Source of the DNA: Lentisphaeria bacterium
Lineage (GTDB): Bacteria > Verrucomicrobiota > Lentisphaeria > Victivallales > UBA1829
Length of the DNA stretch: 10,360 nucleotides
Direction of reading: 5' to 3'
Assembly: GCA_017540385.1 (NCBI GenBank)
Contig: JAFYBD010000184.1
Span: forward strand, 1 to 10,360
A program made the translations under genes and the position numbers. This document shows positions 1 to 6,872 of this stretch, one piece after another (within the stretch, counting starts at the first letter, position 1; each line of letters opens with the position of its first letter). The notes beneath the pieces are model-generated. The model searched no databases. It saw only the letters and a program-made list of their open reading frames with translations, and was not told the origin of the DNA.

Positions 1-273
1 AAGCAGTCGGCCAACGAGTTCGACGCGAACAGTTCGCGCCTCGCGTACGAAATCCAGAAGGGCATGGTCGCGGCGACGGGAGGCATCGACCGGGGCACCC
101 GGCATCAGGCCATTTACGTGATCGGAAACGCCTCCTGCCCGGCAGTGCTGGTGGAGGTCGGCTACCTCTCCAATGAAGCCGAACTCAAGAAGATCGTCTC
201 GGCCGAATACCAGAACAAGATCGTCTCCGGCATCCTCGCCGGACTCGCCGGCTACGGGTCCTTCCTCCGCTGA
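1..273 (+). CDS. N-acetylmuramoyl-L-alanine amidase, C-terminal part (Amidase_3 family), truncated by window start
   Basis: This is the last 90 codons of a gene that begins before the window; frame 1 is open from base 1 to a TGA at 271-273. The family cuts the amide bond between N-acetylmuramic acid and L-alanine in peptidoglycan, acting in the periplasm with a zinc ion. The visible part carries the end of the Amidase_3 fold: a helix S-x-x-L-A-x-x-I-Q-K (residues 12-20), then D-R-G (30-32), then P-A-V-L-V-E-V-G-Y-L-S-N (47-58). The Glu of that motif (residue 52, bases 154-156) is the conserved catalytic/zinc-site acid. The C-terminal helix ends in a G-L-A-G-Y pattern, and no further domain follows. 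The gene converges on the acyltransferase with a 39-base gap and is probably unrelated to the polysaccharide genes. The zinc histidines lie outside the window, so activity cannot be judged. Confidence 0.9.
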   Translation, partial: KQSANEFDANSSRLAYEIQKGMVAATGGIDRGTRHQAIYVIGNASCPAVLVEVGYLSNEAELKKIVSAEYQNKIVSGILAGLAGYGSFLR

Positions 274-312
274 CGGATCTTATTCGGCGCCACCTTCGGC
301 AAGCCAACAGGC

Positions 313-1530
313 TCAGGCCCCGATGATAAAACGCGTTTTTTTGATTCCCACAAGAATGAGAAGACGTTTCGCCGTTAAAACAAGACAGACGAGGATGATC
401 ATGGTCAGCACCGTCAGGATGATAAACAGGGGCAAATGAAGGAACCGGCTCGGAATCCTTTGAGAAACAGGAACAACGATCTGCCCGATCCAAGTATTGT
501 GAATGAGATAGACGGTATAGCAGCAGCCTGAAACAGCAGCGGCAGTCCGACCGATGCCGCCGGGGAAGACCCGCCGGAAGCCCCCCTGGGAATAAACACC
601 ACCTGCGTCAGCAGGAAAAAACCGGATTGAAGCCCCGATGAGGACCAGGGAATACAATAACTTGGCAAGCGTCATAACCTGTGATTCGAAACAAAAGTAC
701 AGCAGAACCAAACTCAAAGGAAATAGAATGCAAAAGACCGGGAACGCTTTCGCGACAAACGATTCAAAGGTCGACCGATGCAGATAACTCTCCATCCCGG
801 CAAGAAAATAACATACGAAATACATGGAGTTTTTCCCTAATTCCATATACATGCCCCGCTCCAGCAAGCCGACACAGACAATCAACCCCACCCCCAACAG
901 CATCAGGCGAATCTTCTGCGGAATCCACGTCCAAAATGGTGCAAACAGGAAAAAGACCGCAATCATGGGAACAAACCAAAGCGTCGGGGCAGCTCCGCCC
1001 GTCAGGAGATTCTGCAACAGCCATAGGAAAACATCTTGGGGGGCACCCTCCGTGACACATTTCGCGGCCAGCAGAAGCAGAGAAACCTCAAGATAAGGCA
1101 GCAGAATGGAAAGAAAACGCGTTTTGTAATACTGACCGATAGTACGTCCTTTTCTGTCAACAGCAAAAAAACCTGCCAAAAAAACGAATACCATGGTGCC
1201 GAACTCCGTAAACACCCCTAGAAAAACAGTCGTTTTCAGCCCCGGGAAGATTCCGAGCAGATGGTAGCCGACGATTCCAGTCATGGCGACTATCCGCATT
1301 AAATCAGGCCACAACAGCCGAGTGTTTCCAGGGGGATCCCCGGAAACGGACACACGATCCAATCCATCATATCTCCCCGGACAAGTCGCCCCGGGATCTT
1401 TTTTTTCGTTTGTAAAAGCCGCCAGACAAAGCCCGCGGACAAGATTCATGAACCGGACTATCAGCCCGGTCAAAGTCTCACCGGAACAAACCAGCCAGAC
1501 GTTTTCACTAGGAAAACAAGAGATGATCAT
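313..1530 (-). CDS. Acyltransferase 3 family integral membrane protein (probable polysaccharide O-acyltransferase)
   Basis: 405 residues with about ten hydrophobic segments spread from residue 79 to 386. The match to acyltransferase family 3 (OafA/WecH/exopolysaccharide acetylases) starts near residue 74 with W-P-D-L-M-R-I-V-A and the family histidine at 90 (V-G-Y-H). A W-F-V-P segment follows at 185-188 and a Y-L-I-H-N-T-W segment at 341-347, resembling the family's late TM pattern. Such enzymes move acyl groups, usually acetyl, from the cytoplasmic side onto sugars, so here it likely decorates the polymer made by the neighbouring genes. The ATG at 1530 is supported by purine-rich AAGGA nine bases upstream. 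It leaves a 70-residue N-terminal stretch without family similarity, so a later start (Met28 or Met77) is possible, although Met28 has no ribosome site. The gene looks AT-richer than its neighbours and has its own promoter, which suggests separate acquisition. The exact substrate is unknown. Confidence 0.85.
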   Translation of the reverse strand: MIISCFPSENVWLVCSGETLTGLIVRFMNLVRGLCLAAFTNEKKDPGATCPGRYDGLDRVSVSGDPPGNTRLLWPDLMRIVAMTGIVGYHLLGIFPGLKTTVFLGVFTEFGTMVFVFLAGFFAVDRKGRTIGQYYKTRFLSILLPYLEVSLLLLAAKCVTEGAPQDVFLWLLQNLLTGGAAPTLWFVPMIAVFFLFAPFWTWIPQKIRLMLLGVGLIVCVGLLERGMYMELGKNSMYFVCYFLAGMESYLHRSTFESFVAKAFPVFCILFPLSLVLLYFCFESQVMTLAKLLYSLVLIGASIRFFPADAGGVYSQGGFRRVFPGGIGRTAAAVSGCCYTVYLIHNTWIGQIVVPVSQRIPSRFLHLPLFIILTVLTMIILVCLVLTAKRLLILVGIKKTRFIIGA

Positions 1531-1532
1531 AG

Positions 1533-1544
1533 CCTTTCGTCCTT
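1533..1544 (-). promoter_or_regulatory. Ribosome binding site of the acyltransferase gene
   Basis: Read on the minus strand, AAGGACGAAAGG precedes the ATG at 1530. AAGGA (1544-1540) sits nine bases from the ATG, a normal distance. This supports the long start over Met28 or Met77. Confidence 0.55.
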
Positions 1545-1577
1545 CGTAATATCGGATAAGGATTCACATAAAAAGGA

Positions 1578-1595
1578 ATAATATAATATAATATA
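1578..1595 (-). repeat. Short tandem TATAT repeat overlapping the -10 box
   Basis: Three copies of the pentamer TATAT plus a partial copy (TAT) run from the -10 box into the predicted transcription start region. Any copy-number change would alter the start-site region rather than the -35/-10 spacing. Confidence 0.5.
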
Positions 1596-1618
1596 GCAGA
1601 CATTGGTCCAGCCGTCAA
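1590..1618 (-). promoter_or_regulatory. Sigma70-type promoter with extended -10, driving the acyltransferase gene
   Basis: On the minus strand a TTGACG -35 box (1618-1613) is followed by an exact 17-base spacer and a TATATT -10 box (1595-1590). The spacer ends in TGC, giving an extended -10 (TGnTATATT). The expected start of transcription is near 1583, leaving a leader of about 50 bases before the ATG at 1530. The match to consensus is strong, and the site lies in the only sizeable intergenic gap of the window, just upstream of a gene that differs in composition from the operon behind it. The gene can therefore probably be expressed independently of the upstream operon. The call is from sequence pattern only. 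Confidence 0.7.
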
Positions 1619-1644
1619 GACGAAATATCATTTTTCAGTAGGTG

Positions 1645-1676
1645 GCATTTCTTTTGTCAGGAAACGAAAAGAATGC
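1645..1676 (-). other. AT-rich stem-loop just after the AIM24-like gene; possible 3' processing or weak terminator element
   Basis: The arm at 1645-1655 pairs with 1667-1676: ten base pairs with one bulged base and an 11-base loop. The structure begins four bases after the stop codon at 1681-1683 in the direction of transcription. The stem is mostly A-T and no U-tract follows, so it does not meet the rule for an intrinsic terminator. It may protect the 3' end of the operon transcript or be coincidental. Confidence 0.3.
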
Positions 1677-1680
1677 AGGG

Positions 1681-3048
1681 TCAGAAGCCGAGGAGCTTGC
1701 CGACGCCGTTCAGCAGCACGGACATGAACCGGTCGAACCCGCTTCCGAGCACTTCCTTCTCGTGCCTGCTGACCAGGTTCTGCGTGAGGAACGTACCGCC
1801 GCAGAGCCGGTAGTCCAGCAGGGAGGTCATGCCGCGGAAATACGCCCAGAACGTCTGCGTCCGGCACAGGGAATACGCCGCGCCGGGGACGTAGCCGACC
1901 AGCACGCCGTCCTCGATCTTGTGCGTGGCGTTCGAACCCGTTTCGATCCGCTGGACGTCGATGCCGCGTCCGCCGATGATGAAGACCGTGCCCGTGCCGT
2001 AGAAGACGATGTGGCGCAGGCGCATGGATATGAAATTGTGGAGCTTGAAACTCCAGACGGCCCGCACCCGGACGTCGTCGGTGAGCGCGATCACATGGCG
2101 CGGCGTGAGGACCAGGCCCCTGCCCCCGCGCAGTTCGATCTGCTGGATATAGACTTCGTCGTCTCTCGGCGAGGTCATCTTGATCTGGCCCGGGGTCTTC
2201 GCGGCGGGGTCGCGACGGTAGGCGAGGAGTTCCACGAGGTCGGCCGCGACTGAAACGAGCGGAGCTTTCCACCGCCACAGGAACTTCGTCCGGCAGACCA
2301 CGTCGTGGCGTTCCTTGCCCCAGTCGCCACCCTGGGCGCGCAGATAGAACGTCTTCCCCTCGGGTATCTCGTAGGTCACGCTCCTCGCGGCCCGGTGGAA
2401 GACGGGTTCGAGCTCGCCGTCTGTCGAGCGTGCCTGAATCCGTACGGGCGGAGCCTTCTCGATGAGCGCGGCCACGCAGTAGTACATAAAAACGAGCCAC
2501 AGCGGGGGCGTGAAGAGCACAAAACAAATGGTGAAGAGGAGAATCCGCAGACCGTTCTGCCGCCACTCGTGGGAGAGCACGTCGGCGAGGGAACGCGTGA
2601 CGCTTTCGAGCTGGAAGAGGAGCATTTCGCGGTTCTTGTCGAGCTGGGCGAGCGTGTCGCGGTATTTCTGTATGGATGCTTCGATGGCGTCGATCTGAAG
2701 TTCGAGGCGCTTCTGTTCCGCCGTGAGGCGCGTGTACTCCGACCAGTGGTCGATGGGATGACGCCACGCGCTCGGGAGATTGGAGAGCTGCACAAGACAT
2801 TCGTTGCGCTGTTCACGCCAGTGGTCGAGCAGGGAGAGACGGTTCTCCAGCGACTGGCGCGTGGAGGCGATCTCGTCCTCGAGCGATTGGATGGCGGCCA
2901 GCACGGCGTCCTGATTCTCGCGGAGTTTCGCGGCATTCTCCCGGGCGGAACGTATCCCCGGGGCCAGGAGGCAGAGGATCACGGTGATCGCGGCGATGGC
3001 GAGGATGTTCCGCAGGATCCAGGTGATCGCTTTTCCGATGAGAGCCAT
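1681..3048 (-). CDS. Two-TM coiled-coil membrane protein with possible AIM24-like C-terminal domain
   Basis: 455 residues from the ATG at 3048. Order of parts: hydrophobic segment about 13-29; a charged helical stretch about 33-160 rich in Leu/Glu/Gln/Arg with coiled-coil character; a second hydrophobic segment about 167-196; then a soluble beta-rich region of about 255 residues. Within that region, residues 349-363 (F-Y-G-T-G-T-V-F-I-I-G-G-R-G-I) and a later L-C-G-G-T-F-L-T-Q (415-423) resemble the repeated glycine-rich turns of the AIM24/TIGR00266 fold. This assignment is by eye and tentative. With both TMs crossing, the coiled coil would sit between them on one side of the membrane and the C-terminal domain on the other. 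The gene is last in the polysaccharide operon. An alternative TTG start at 3084 would overlap the preceding stop as TTGA and add 12 residues. Neither start has a clear ribosome site; I chose the ATG because the protein then opens directly into a membrane anchor. Function unknown. Confidence 0.7.
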   Translation of the reverse strand: MALIGKAITWILRNILAIAAITVILCLLAPGIRSARENAAKLRENQDAVLAAIQSLEDEIASTRQSLENRLSLLDHWREQRNECLVQLSNLPSAWRHPIDHWSEYTRLTAEQKRLELQIDAIEASIQKYRDTLAQLDKNREMLLFQLESVTRSLADVLSHEWRQNGLRILLFTICFVLFTPPLWLVFMYYCVAALIEKAPPVRIQARSTDGELEPVFHRAARSVTYEIPEGKTFYLRAQGGDWGKERHDVVCRTKFLWRWKAPLVSVAADLVELLAYRRDPAAKTPGQIKMTSPRDDEVYIQQIELRGGRGLVLTPRHVIALTDDVRVRAVWSFKLHNFISMRLRHIVFYGTGTVFIIGGRGIDVQRIETGSNATHKIEDGVLVGYVPGAAYSLCRTQTFWAYFRGMTSLLDYRLCGGTFLTQNLVSRHEKEVLGSGFDRFMSVLLNGVGKLLGF

Positions 3049-3080
3049 GGCAGTCGAAAAGAAAAGGGGTGGGGGGCCGG

Positions 3081-4292
3081 TCAATCCCGGCCGGAAGATT
3101 CGAGGGTCTGTTTCAGGAGGCCGACGGCGTGCTCCAGATCGGCGAGGAGTTCGGCGCGGACGAATTTCGCACGGAGCCGGAACTCATCGCGATGGGTAAG
3201 GGCGGATTCGACGGCGGCGGTCATCGCGGGCAGGTCGAGCCGATCGGTGGAACCGGCCGTCACCAGGCCGAACTGGGAAATGAAGTCGGAAATCTTGCTG
3301 CCGCGGGCGATCCCGACCCCGGGAACGAGGTTGTTCAGCCCCAAGATCAAAAGATGCAGGCGACTGCTCAGGATGAAGTCGCATCGCGAAGCGACGGCCT
3401 GGACCTGCTCGGGCTCGAGGAAACGGAGCGGCAGGATACGCTCGGGGTGTCGGGAGCTCTCGCGGAGCTTGAGCATGACTTCGTAGTCCGCCTTCGGGTT
3501 CATGGGGAGTGTGACGGCGTGCAGGCCGGGGCGGGATTCCAGCGTGGAGTCGAGCCAGGCGGTGAACGTGTCGAACTCGCGGATGCGGCTCTGCTGCGAA
3601 ATGCAGACCGCCATGCGGGCGGAAGCCGACTGGAAGACGTCCCGTTCGGAATCGGACCACGGGAGCTCGTCCCATCTGCACTGCGTCTGGAGGATGGCCG
3701 TGTCCGCGCCGGAAACCGCGTCAGGGAACGGGCCACAACGCCGGAGCGACTCCAGCGACTTCGGATCGCGGACGACGATGAGGTCGCAGCGGGAAAGAGC
3801 CCGCGCGAGACGATGCCGGACCGCACGGATGCGGCGTTCGCGCCACATGCGCTCCAGGTCAAGACCGCAAACGGACCGGATCCTGTCGGCAAAGGCGCGT
3901 TTCCGTCCGCCGAGCGTGAAGAAACTCGGGTTGAACACGTCGTTCATGCCGACGTTCCACACGATCGACCGGACTCCGGCCGCGTGGACTGTTTCGAGGA
4001 GGGAACATGCCATTTCCGGGTAGTCGGACAGCCCGGTGGCGCCCGCCCAGACGTAAAAGTCGACCCCGGAAAGGGATTCGGCCAGACGCGAAGCGGGAAT
4101 CGCACGATCGAAGCCGTACAGCGGCGCCGTCTTCAGGCCGAATTTGCGTTCCGTGCCCTCGCGGTCGCCGGTGCAGACCACGAGTTCCGCCGAGGGGCAA
4201 ATCCTGCGGAAAACGCCGATGACGGAGGCAAGAATGGCCTCGTCGCCGATGTTGTCGCAGCCGAAAGGAACTCCGCCCAGAAGGATTTTCAT
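3081..4292 (-). CDS. Polysaccharide pyruvyl transferase family protein (CsaB-like)
   Basis: 403 residues, normal for the family. The hallmark N-terminal motif N-I-G-D-E-A-I-L is at 14-21, after a first beta strand with a G-x-P-F-G loop. The second half has the expected R-D-x-x-S-x-x-x-L pattern (175-183), an S-G-A-D-T-A strand (194-199), and the late signature S-R-L-H-L-L-I-L-G-L at 310-319. That signature is followed by P-G-V-G-I-A and a Lys (333), as in members that bind phosphoenolpyruvate and nucleotide-like ligands in a GT-B-like fold. These enzymes add a ketal-linked pyruvate to a sugar of a surface polymer, in the cytoplasm; some relatives have other roles. The start at 4292 is fixed by an AGGAGG seven bases upstream that overlaps the stop of the polymerase gene, so the two are probably translationally coupled. 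Family assignment is firm; acceptor sugar and actual activity are inferred. Confidence 0.9.
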   Translation of the reverse strand: MKILLGGVPFGCDNIGDEAILASVIGVFRRICPSAELVVCTGDREGTERKFGLKTAPLYGFDRAIPASRLAESLSGVDFYVWAGATGLSDYPEMACSLLETVHAAGVRSIVWNVGMNDVFNPSFFTLGGRKRAFADRIRSVCGLDLERMWRERRIRAVRHRLARALSRCDLIVVRDPKSLESLRRCGPFPDAVSGADTAILQTQCRWDELPWSDSERDVFQSASARMAVCISQQSRIREFDTFTAWLDSTLESRPGLHAVTLPMNPKADYEVMLKLRESSRHPERILPLRFLEPEQVQAVASRCDFILSSRLHLLILGLNNLVPGVGIARGSKISDFISQFGLVTAGSTDRLDLPAMTAAVESALTHRDEFRLRAKFVRAELLADLEHAVGLLKQTLESSGRD

Positions 4293-4299
4293 CGGGAAA

Positions 4300-4306
4300 C
4301 CTCCTA
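4300..4306 (-). promoter_or_regulatory. Strong Shine-Dalgarno site overlapping the upstream stop codon
   Basis: The minus-strand heptamer TAGGAGG contains the TAG stop of the polymerase gene (4306-4304) and the ribosome site for the pyruvyl transferase, seven bases before its ATG. This arrangement favours re-initiation by the terminating ribosome. Confidence 0.8.
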
Positions 4307-5773
4307 TACAGTTGCCGGAGCCTGGGATCCGGGTTCAGATCCGGGTTGATCCATCCCCGACGGAGGAGGGAGTTCCGGCCTGGGAGACGGGAGCTCCGGT
4401 CCGGAAGGAGACGGAGGCGGAGGAGTCGCTGCAGGCTGCTTGCGGAGTTGACTCCGCTGATAGGCAGCCCGGATGTTCTTGCGGTTGACGGCGATGACTC
4501 CGATGAGAGCGTAGACGATCATCTGCTCGGCGAAATTGTTATACTGCTTCAGACTCCATTCGAGCGTGGAGTGCGCATAGAGGATGGTGAGCCCGCCGAG
4601 GAGACCGATGGAAATGCCGGAACACGGGTATTTCCGCAGGAAGATCACGTTGAAAAAGCATAGGAAATAGTAATACAGGAACCATAGCAGCAGGGTGCCG
4701 AGCCCCCACCAGCCGCACTCCGCGGCGACCAGCAGGTAAATGGTCTCGACGATTCCGCCGAACTCCGGGATTCCGCCAGCGTACTGTTCGACGGTGTAGT
4801 TATACTTGTCGAAGCCACCGGAAAACTCGGAAAAATTATTGGCGCCGACCCCGAGCCTGTAATCGTTCGCCATTCGTCTCGCCGCGAGGGCAAGATAAAT
4901 TCTGGTATTCTTGGACATCTCGGGAGCCTTGGTAAAACGTGTGATGATGCGTGGCAACGCATAACCTATTATACACAGCATCACCAACAGACCGATCAGC
5001 ATAAGCATCAAGCGTCTTACGGAAAAACCATTGATTATGATTGAAAGGGAACAGACTATGGCGATCCCGCCGAAATAAAGGACAAGACCGCCTCGGGAAT
5101 AAGTAAAAATGATCAGAAGGACGGAACTGCCGGAAGCCGCCAGGCAAAGGAAGAACAGAAGCTTGCTCAAATCTTCGTTCATCAGCACGCCCAGGACCAT
5201 CAGCCCGAACAGCTCCAGATAGAGGCAGAGGGAGTTCTGATGCGGGAACGTCGAAGCGATCTGGAAACGCCCCTCCCTGTACTTCTGGTTCAATCCGACC
5301 AGGAAGAGATAGATGAGGATGATGCAGACCAGATAGATAAAGTAGTTCAGGTTCCGGCTGTTATTGAAATAATTGAACGCGGTGAGGAAAGTGATGTACA
5401 TCCAGAACATCTTGTTTACCTCGAACCCCCATTGATGCATATGGACGGCATTGTACCCCGACAGCAGAATGGCCAGAAAGTAGAGGAAGTAGAAGAAAAG
5501 GCCCGGCGGAAACAGCCTCACCTTGTACCGGAAACTGCAGATCATGCTCAGCAGCAGCGGAAGCGCAAAGAGCGAAACCATGGAGAAGGCATATCCGCGT
5601 GCCGTGCCGCGCCAGTCCGGCAAGGGCAGAATGTTCAGCGTGACTTCCCGGCTGGTGAAGTAGAGCATGCACGCGAAAAAGAAATGACGGAGCTTGGGAA
5701 ACAAGCAGCACATGGCCGTCATGAACGGCACAAAGTACAGAAAGATGAACGTGAATGCCAGTGTCTTGAACAT
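4304..5773 (-). CDS. O-antigen ligase / Wzy-type polysaccharide polymerase, membrane protein with proline-rich tail
   Basis: 489 residues from the ATG at 5773, with about a dozen hydrophobic segments. It carries the Wzy_C (O-antigen ligase) pattern: F-T-Y-S-R-G-G-L at 223-230 at the end of a TM, then a long extracytoplasmic loop (about 280-345) with R-I-Y-L-A-L and L-G-V-G-A-N-N-F (307-314). After it comes V-E-T-I-Y-L-L-V-A-A-E-C-G-W-W-G-L (342-358). The family usually has a His (HN-x-Y-L) where this protein has Glu-Thr, while A-H-S-T-L-E-W follows at 400-406. The role is joining lipid-linked repeat units, or ligating a chain, on the periplasmic face. Its place after co-polymerase and exporter genes favours Wzy polymerase over ligase. 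The last 48 residues (442-489) contain 16 prolines and are not part of the family fold. An upstream TTG at 5863 was rejected because it lies inside the export gene. The ribosome site (AGGGG, 12 bases away) is weak. Base use is somewhat AT-richer than the flanking genes. Confidence 0.85.
   Translation of the reverse strand: MFKTLAFTFIFLYFVPFMTAMCCLFPKLRHFFFACMLYFTSREVTLNILPLPDWRGTARGYAFSMVSLFALPLLLSMICSFRYKVRLFPPGLFFYFLYFLAILLSGYNAVHMHQWGFEVNKMFWMYITFLTAFNYFNNSRNLNYFIYLVCIILIYLFLVGLNQKYREGRFQIASTFPHQNSLCLYLELFGLMVLGVLMNEDLSKLLFFLCLAASGSSVLLIIFTYSRGGLVLYFGGIAIVCSLSIIINGFSVRRLMLMLIGLLVMLCIIGYALPRIITRFTKAPEMSKNTRIYLALAARRMANDYRLGVGANNFSEFSGGFDKYNYTVEQYAGGIPEFGGIVETIYLLVAAECGWWGLGTLLLWFLYYYFLCFFNVIFLRKYPCSGISIGLLGGLTILYAHSTLEWSLKQYNNFAEQMIVYALIGVIAVNRKNIRAAYQRSQLRKQPAATPPPPSPSGPELPSPRPELPPPSGMDQPGSEPGSQAPATV
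4326..4349 (+). repeat. Tandem 12-base repeat in the 3' end of the polymerase gene
   Basis: Two adjacent 12-base copies (4326-4337 and 4338-4349) match at 11 of 12 positions; a third partial copy follows. They encode part of the Pro/Ser/Gly/Gln tail and suggest that the tail grew by slippage. Confidence 0.7.
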
Positions 5774-5816
5774 GATCGTGCGATTCCCCTGTCCGTAACC
5801 GGGACCGGTGCCGGGA

Positions 5817-6872
5817 TCAGAAGTTGAAGTAGCCCACGAGAGTTGAACCGAAAGGTCCTGCAAGCATGTTGACGAACTGGAGCGTAGGCAGAAGTTTGCG
5901 GATGATGGTGTTCCACTTCGTGACGTCGTCCTGCGGGATAAAGACGATGTCGTTGGTCTCCAGCAGGAAGTCCTTCATGCGGCCGTTCAGGATCTCGTCA
6001 ATGTCGACGGTGTAGACCACGGTGTTCTCCACACCTCCGCGGATGACCTTGACATAAGTGCTGTGGGTGTCGGTAATGATGCCGCCGACGTAGGAGAGTC
6101 CCTGGAGCAGGGTCAGGCCTTCGCGGAAACCGACGTAGGAATTTTGCTTTACCTCCCCCAGGAAGATGACGGAACCGGTCATGGTCGAGGGGATGTAGAT
6201 GTAGTCGCCGCTGAGGAGCGGGATATTGTGGAGATCGTCACCTTCATAGATCAGCTTCTTGAAATTGATGGGCAGCTTTTTGCCGTTGCGCTTGATGAAC
6301 GCGTTGTCCAAATCCGCGAGCTCTACGGAGTCGCCGTGGAACATACCGACTTCGAGACCGCCGCTCAGCGCGAAAGCATCGAGCAATTTGGTCTGACCGA
6401 TGGAAACGGGGAAATTGCCCGGTTTGTTCACACGGCCGGCGATCGTGAAATAAAAACCGCTCATGGAAGTGGGCGTCAGAGTCACCAGCGGATCGCGCAG
6501 ATACCGGGTCAGACGGTACTGGATGAGCTGCGAAGCATCCTCGAGATTCATGCCGCCAAGTTTCAGGATGCCGACGAGGGGCAGGCTGGAGGTGCCGTCC
6601 GGAGCGATCAGGAGAGAGGTAGTAAGCGAGGGCTGATTGTACACGGAGAGCGTAAAGGTGTCGCCCGGGTGGATTTCGTAGGGCGTGGGGTTGACGACAT
6701 GCAGCGCTTTCAGTTCCTCCTGGACTGCGTACTGGTCACCTTCATCTTTCGGCTCGACGGACGTCATGCCTGGGACGGCGACCCCGCCGAACGGAGCGGT
6801 ATTGCATGCGGCAACGGCCAATGTGAAAAGCGGGAGAAAAGCTTTCAGAATCCTGAGGGAGATGCGCGTCAT
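5817..6872 (-). CDS. Wza-like polysaccharide export outer-membrane lipoprotein
   Basis: 351 residues. A signal peptide with basic N-terminus and hydrophobic core (about 8-20) ends in a lipobox L-A-V-A-A-C with Cys23, so the mature protein is a lipoprotein. The Poly_export (PES) domain spans about 64-135, starting Y-E-I-H-P-G-D-T-F-T-L-S-V-Y and holding the P-D-G and R-D-P-L-V-T-L patterns. Two SLBB domains follow. The first (about 141-228) begins F-T-I-A-G-R-V-N-K-P-G-N-F and ends G-D-Y-I-Y-I-P. The second (about 235-313) begins V-I-F-L-G-E-V and ends N-D-I-V-F-I-P. The C-terminal 30 residues, W-N-T-I-I-R-K-L-L onward, could form the amphipathic helix that spans the outer membrane in Wza. Oligomers of this family form the exit channel for the polymer and contact the Wzc-type protein encoded just upstream. 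The start overlaps that gene's stop as ATGA (6872-6869), with AAGGTG five bases upstream. All family features look intact. Confidence 0.93.
   Translation of the reverse strand: MTRISLRILKAFLPLFTLAVAACNTAPFGGVAVPGMTSVEPKDEGDQYAVQEELKALHVVNPTPYEIHPGDTFTLSVYNQPSLTTSLLIAPDGTSSLPLVGILKLGGMNLEDASQLIQYRLTRYLRDPLVTLTPTSMSGFYFTIAGRVNKPGNFPVSIGQTKLLDAFALSGGLEVGMFHGDSVELADLDNAFIKRNGKKLPINFKKLIYEGDDLHNIPLLSGDYIYIPSTMTGSVIFLGEVKQNSYVGFREGLTLLQGLSYVGGIITDTHSTYVKVIRGGVENTVVYTVDIDEILNGRMKDFLLETNDIVFIPQDDVTKWNTIIRKLLPTLQFVNMLAGPFGSTLVGYFNF

Noticed and set aside
327..338. AAAACGCGTTTT palindrome followed by more T, as a terminator for the amidase gene
   Set aside because: A palindrome with no loop inside the coding end of the acyltransferase cannot form a normal terminator hairpin. 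The only other structure nearby (302-313) is a four-base-pair stem, so no terminator is called between the convergent genes.
1628..2800. 390-codon open frame on the minus strand in a different frame of the AIM24-like gene
   Set aside because: The product is Arg/Pro/His/Ala-rich without hydrophobic pattern, as expected for an out-of-frame shadow; the overlapping frame gives membrane segments and a coiled coil.
3069..4349. 426-codon open frame on the plus strand opposite the pyruvyl transferase
   Set aside because: The complementary strand encodes the N-I-G-D-E and S-R-L-H motifs of a known family; the plus-strand product shows no motif.
5774..5816. CCGG-rich stretch between the export and polymerase genes as a hairpin or operator
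   Set aside because: The repeats are short self-complementary CCGG words common in this GC-rich DNA and do not form a convincing stem.
5774..5863. TTG start for the polymerase, adding 30 residues
   Set aside because: It would overlap the export gene by about 47 bases, and the added residues are polar and unlike an N-terminal membrane segment; the ATG at 5773 leads straight into the first TM.
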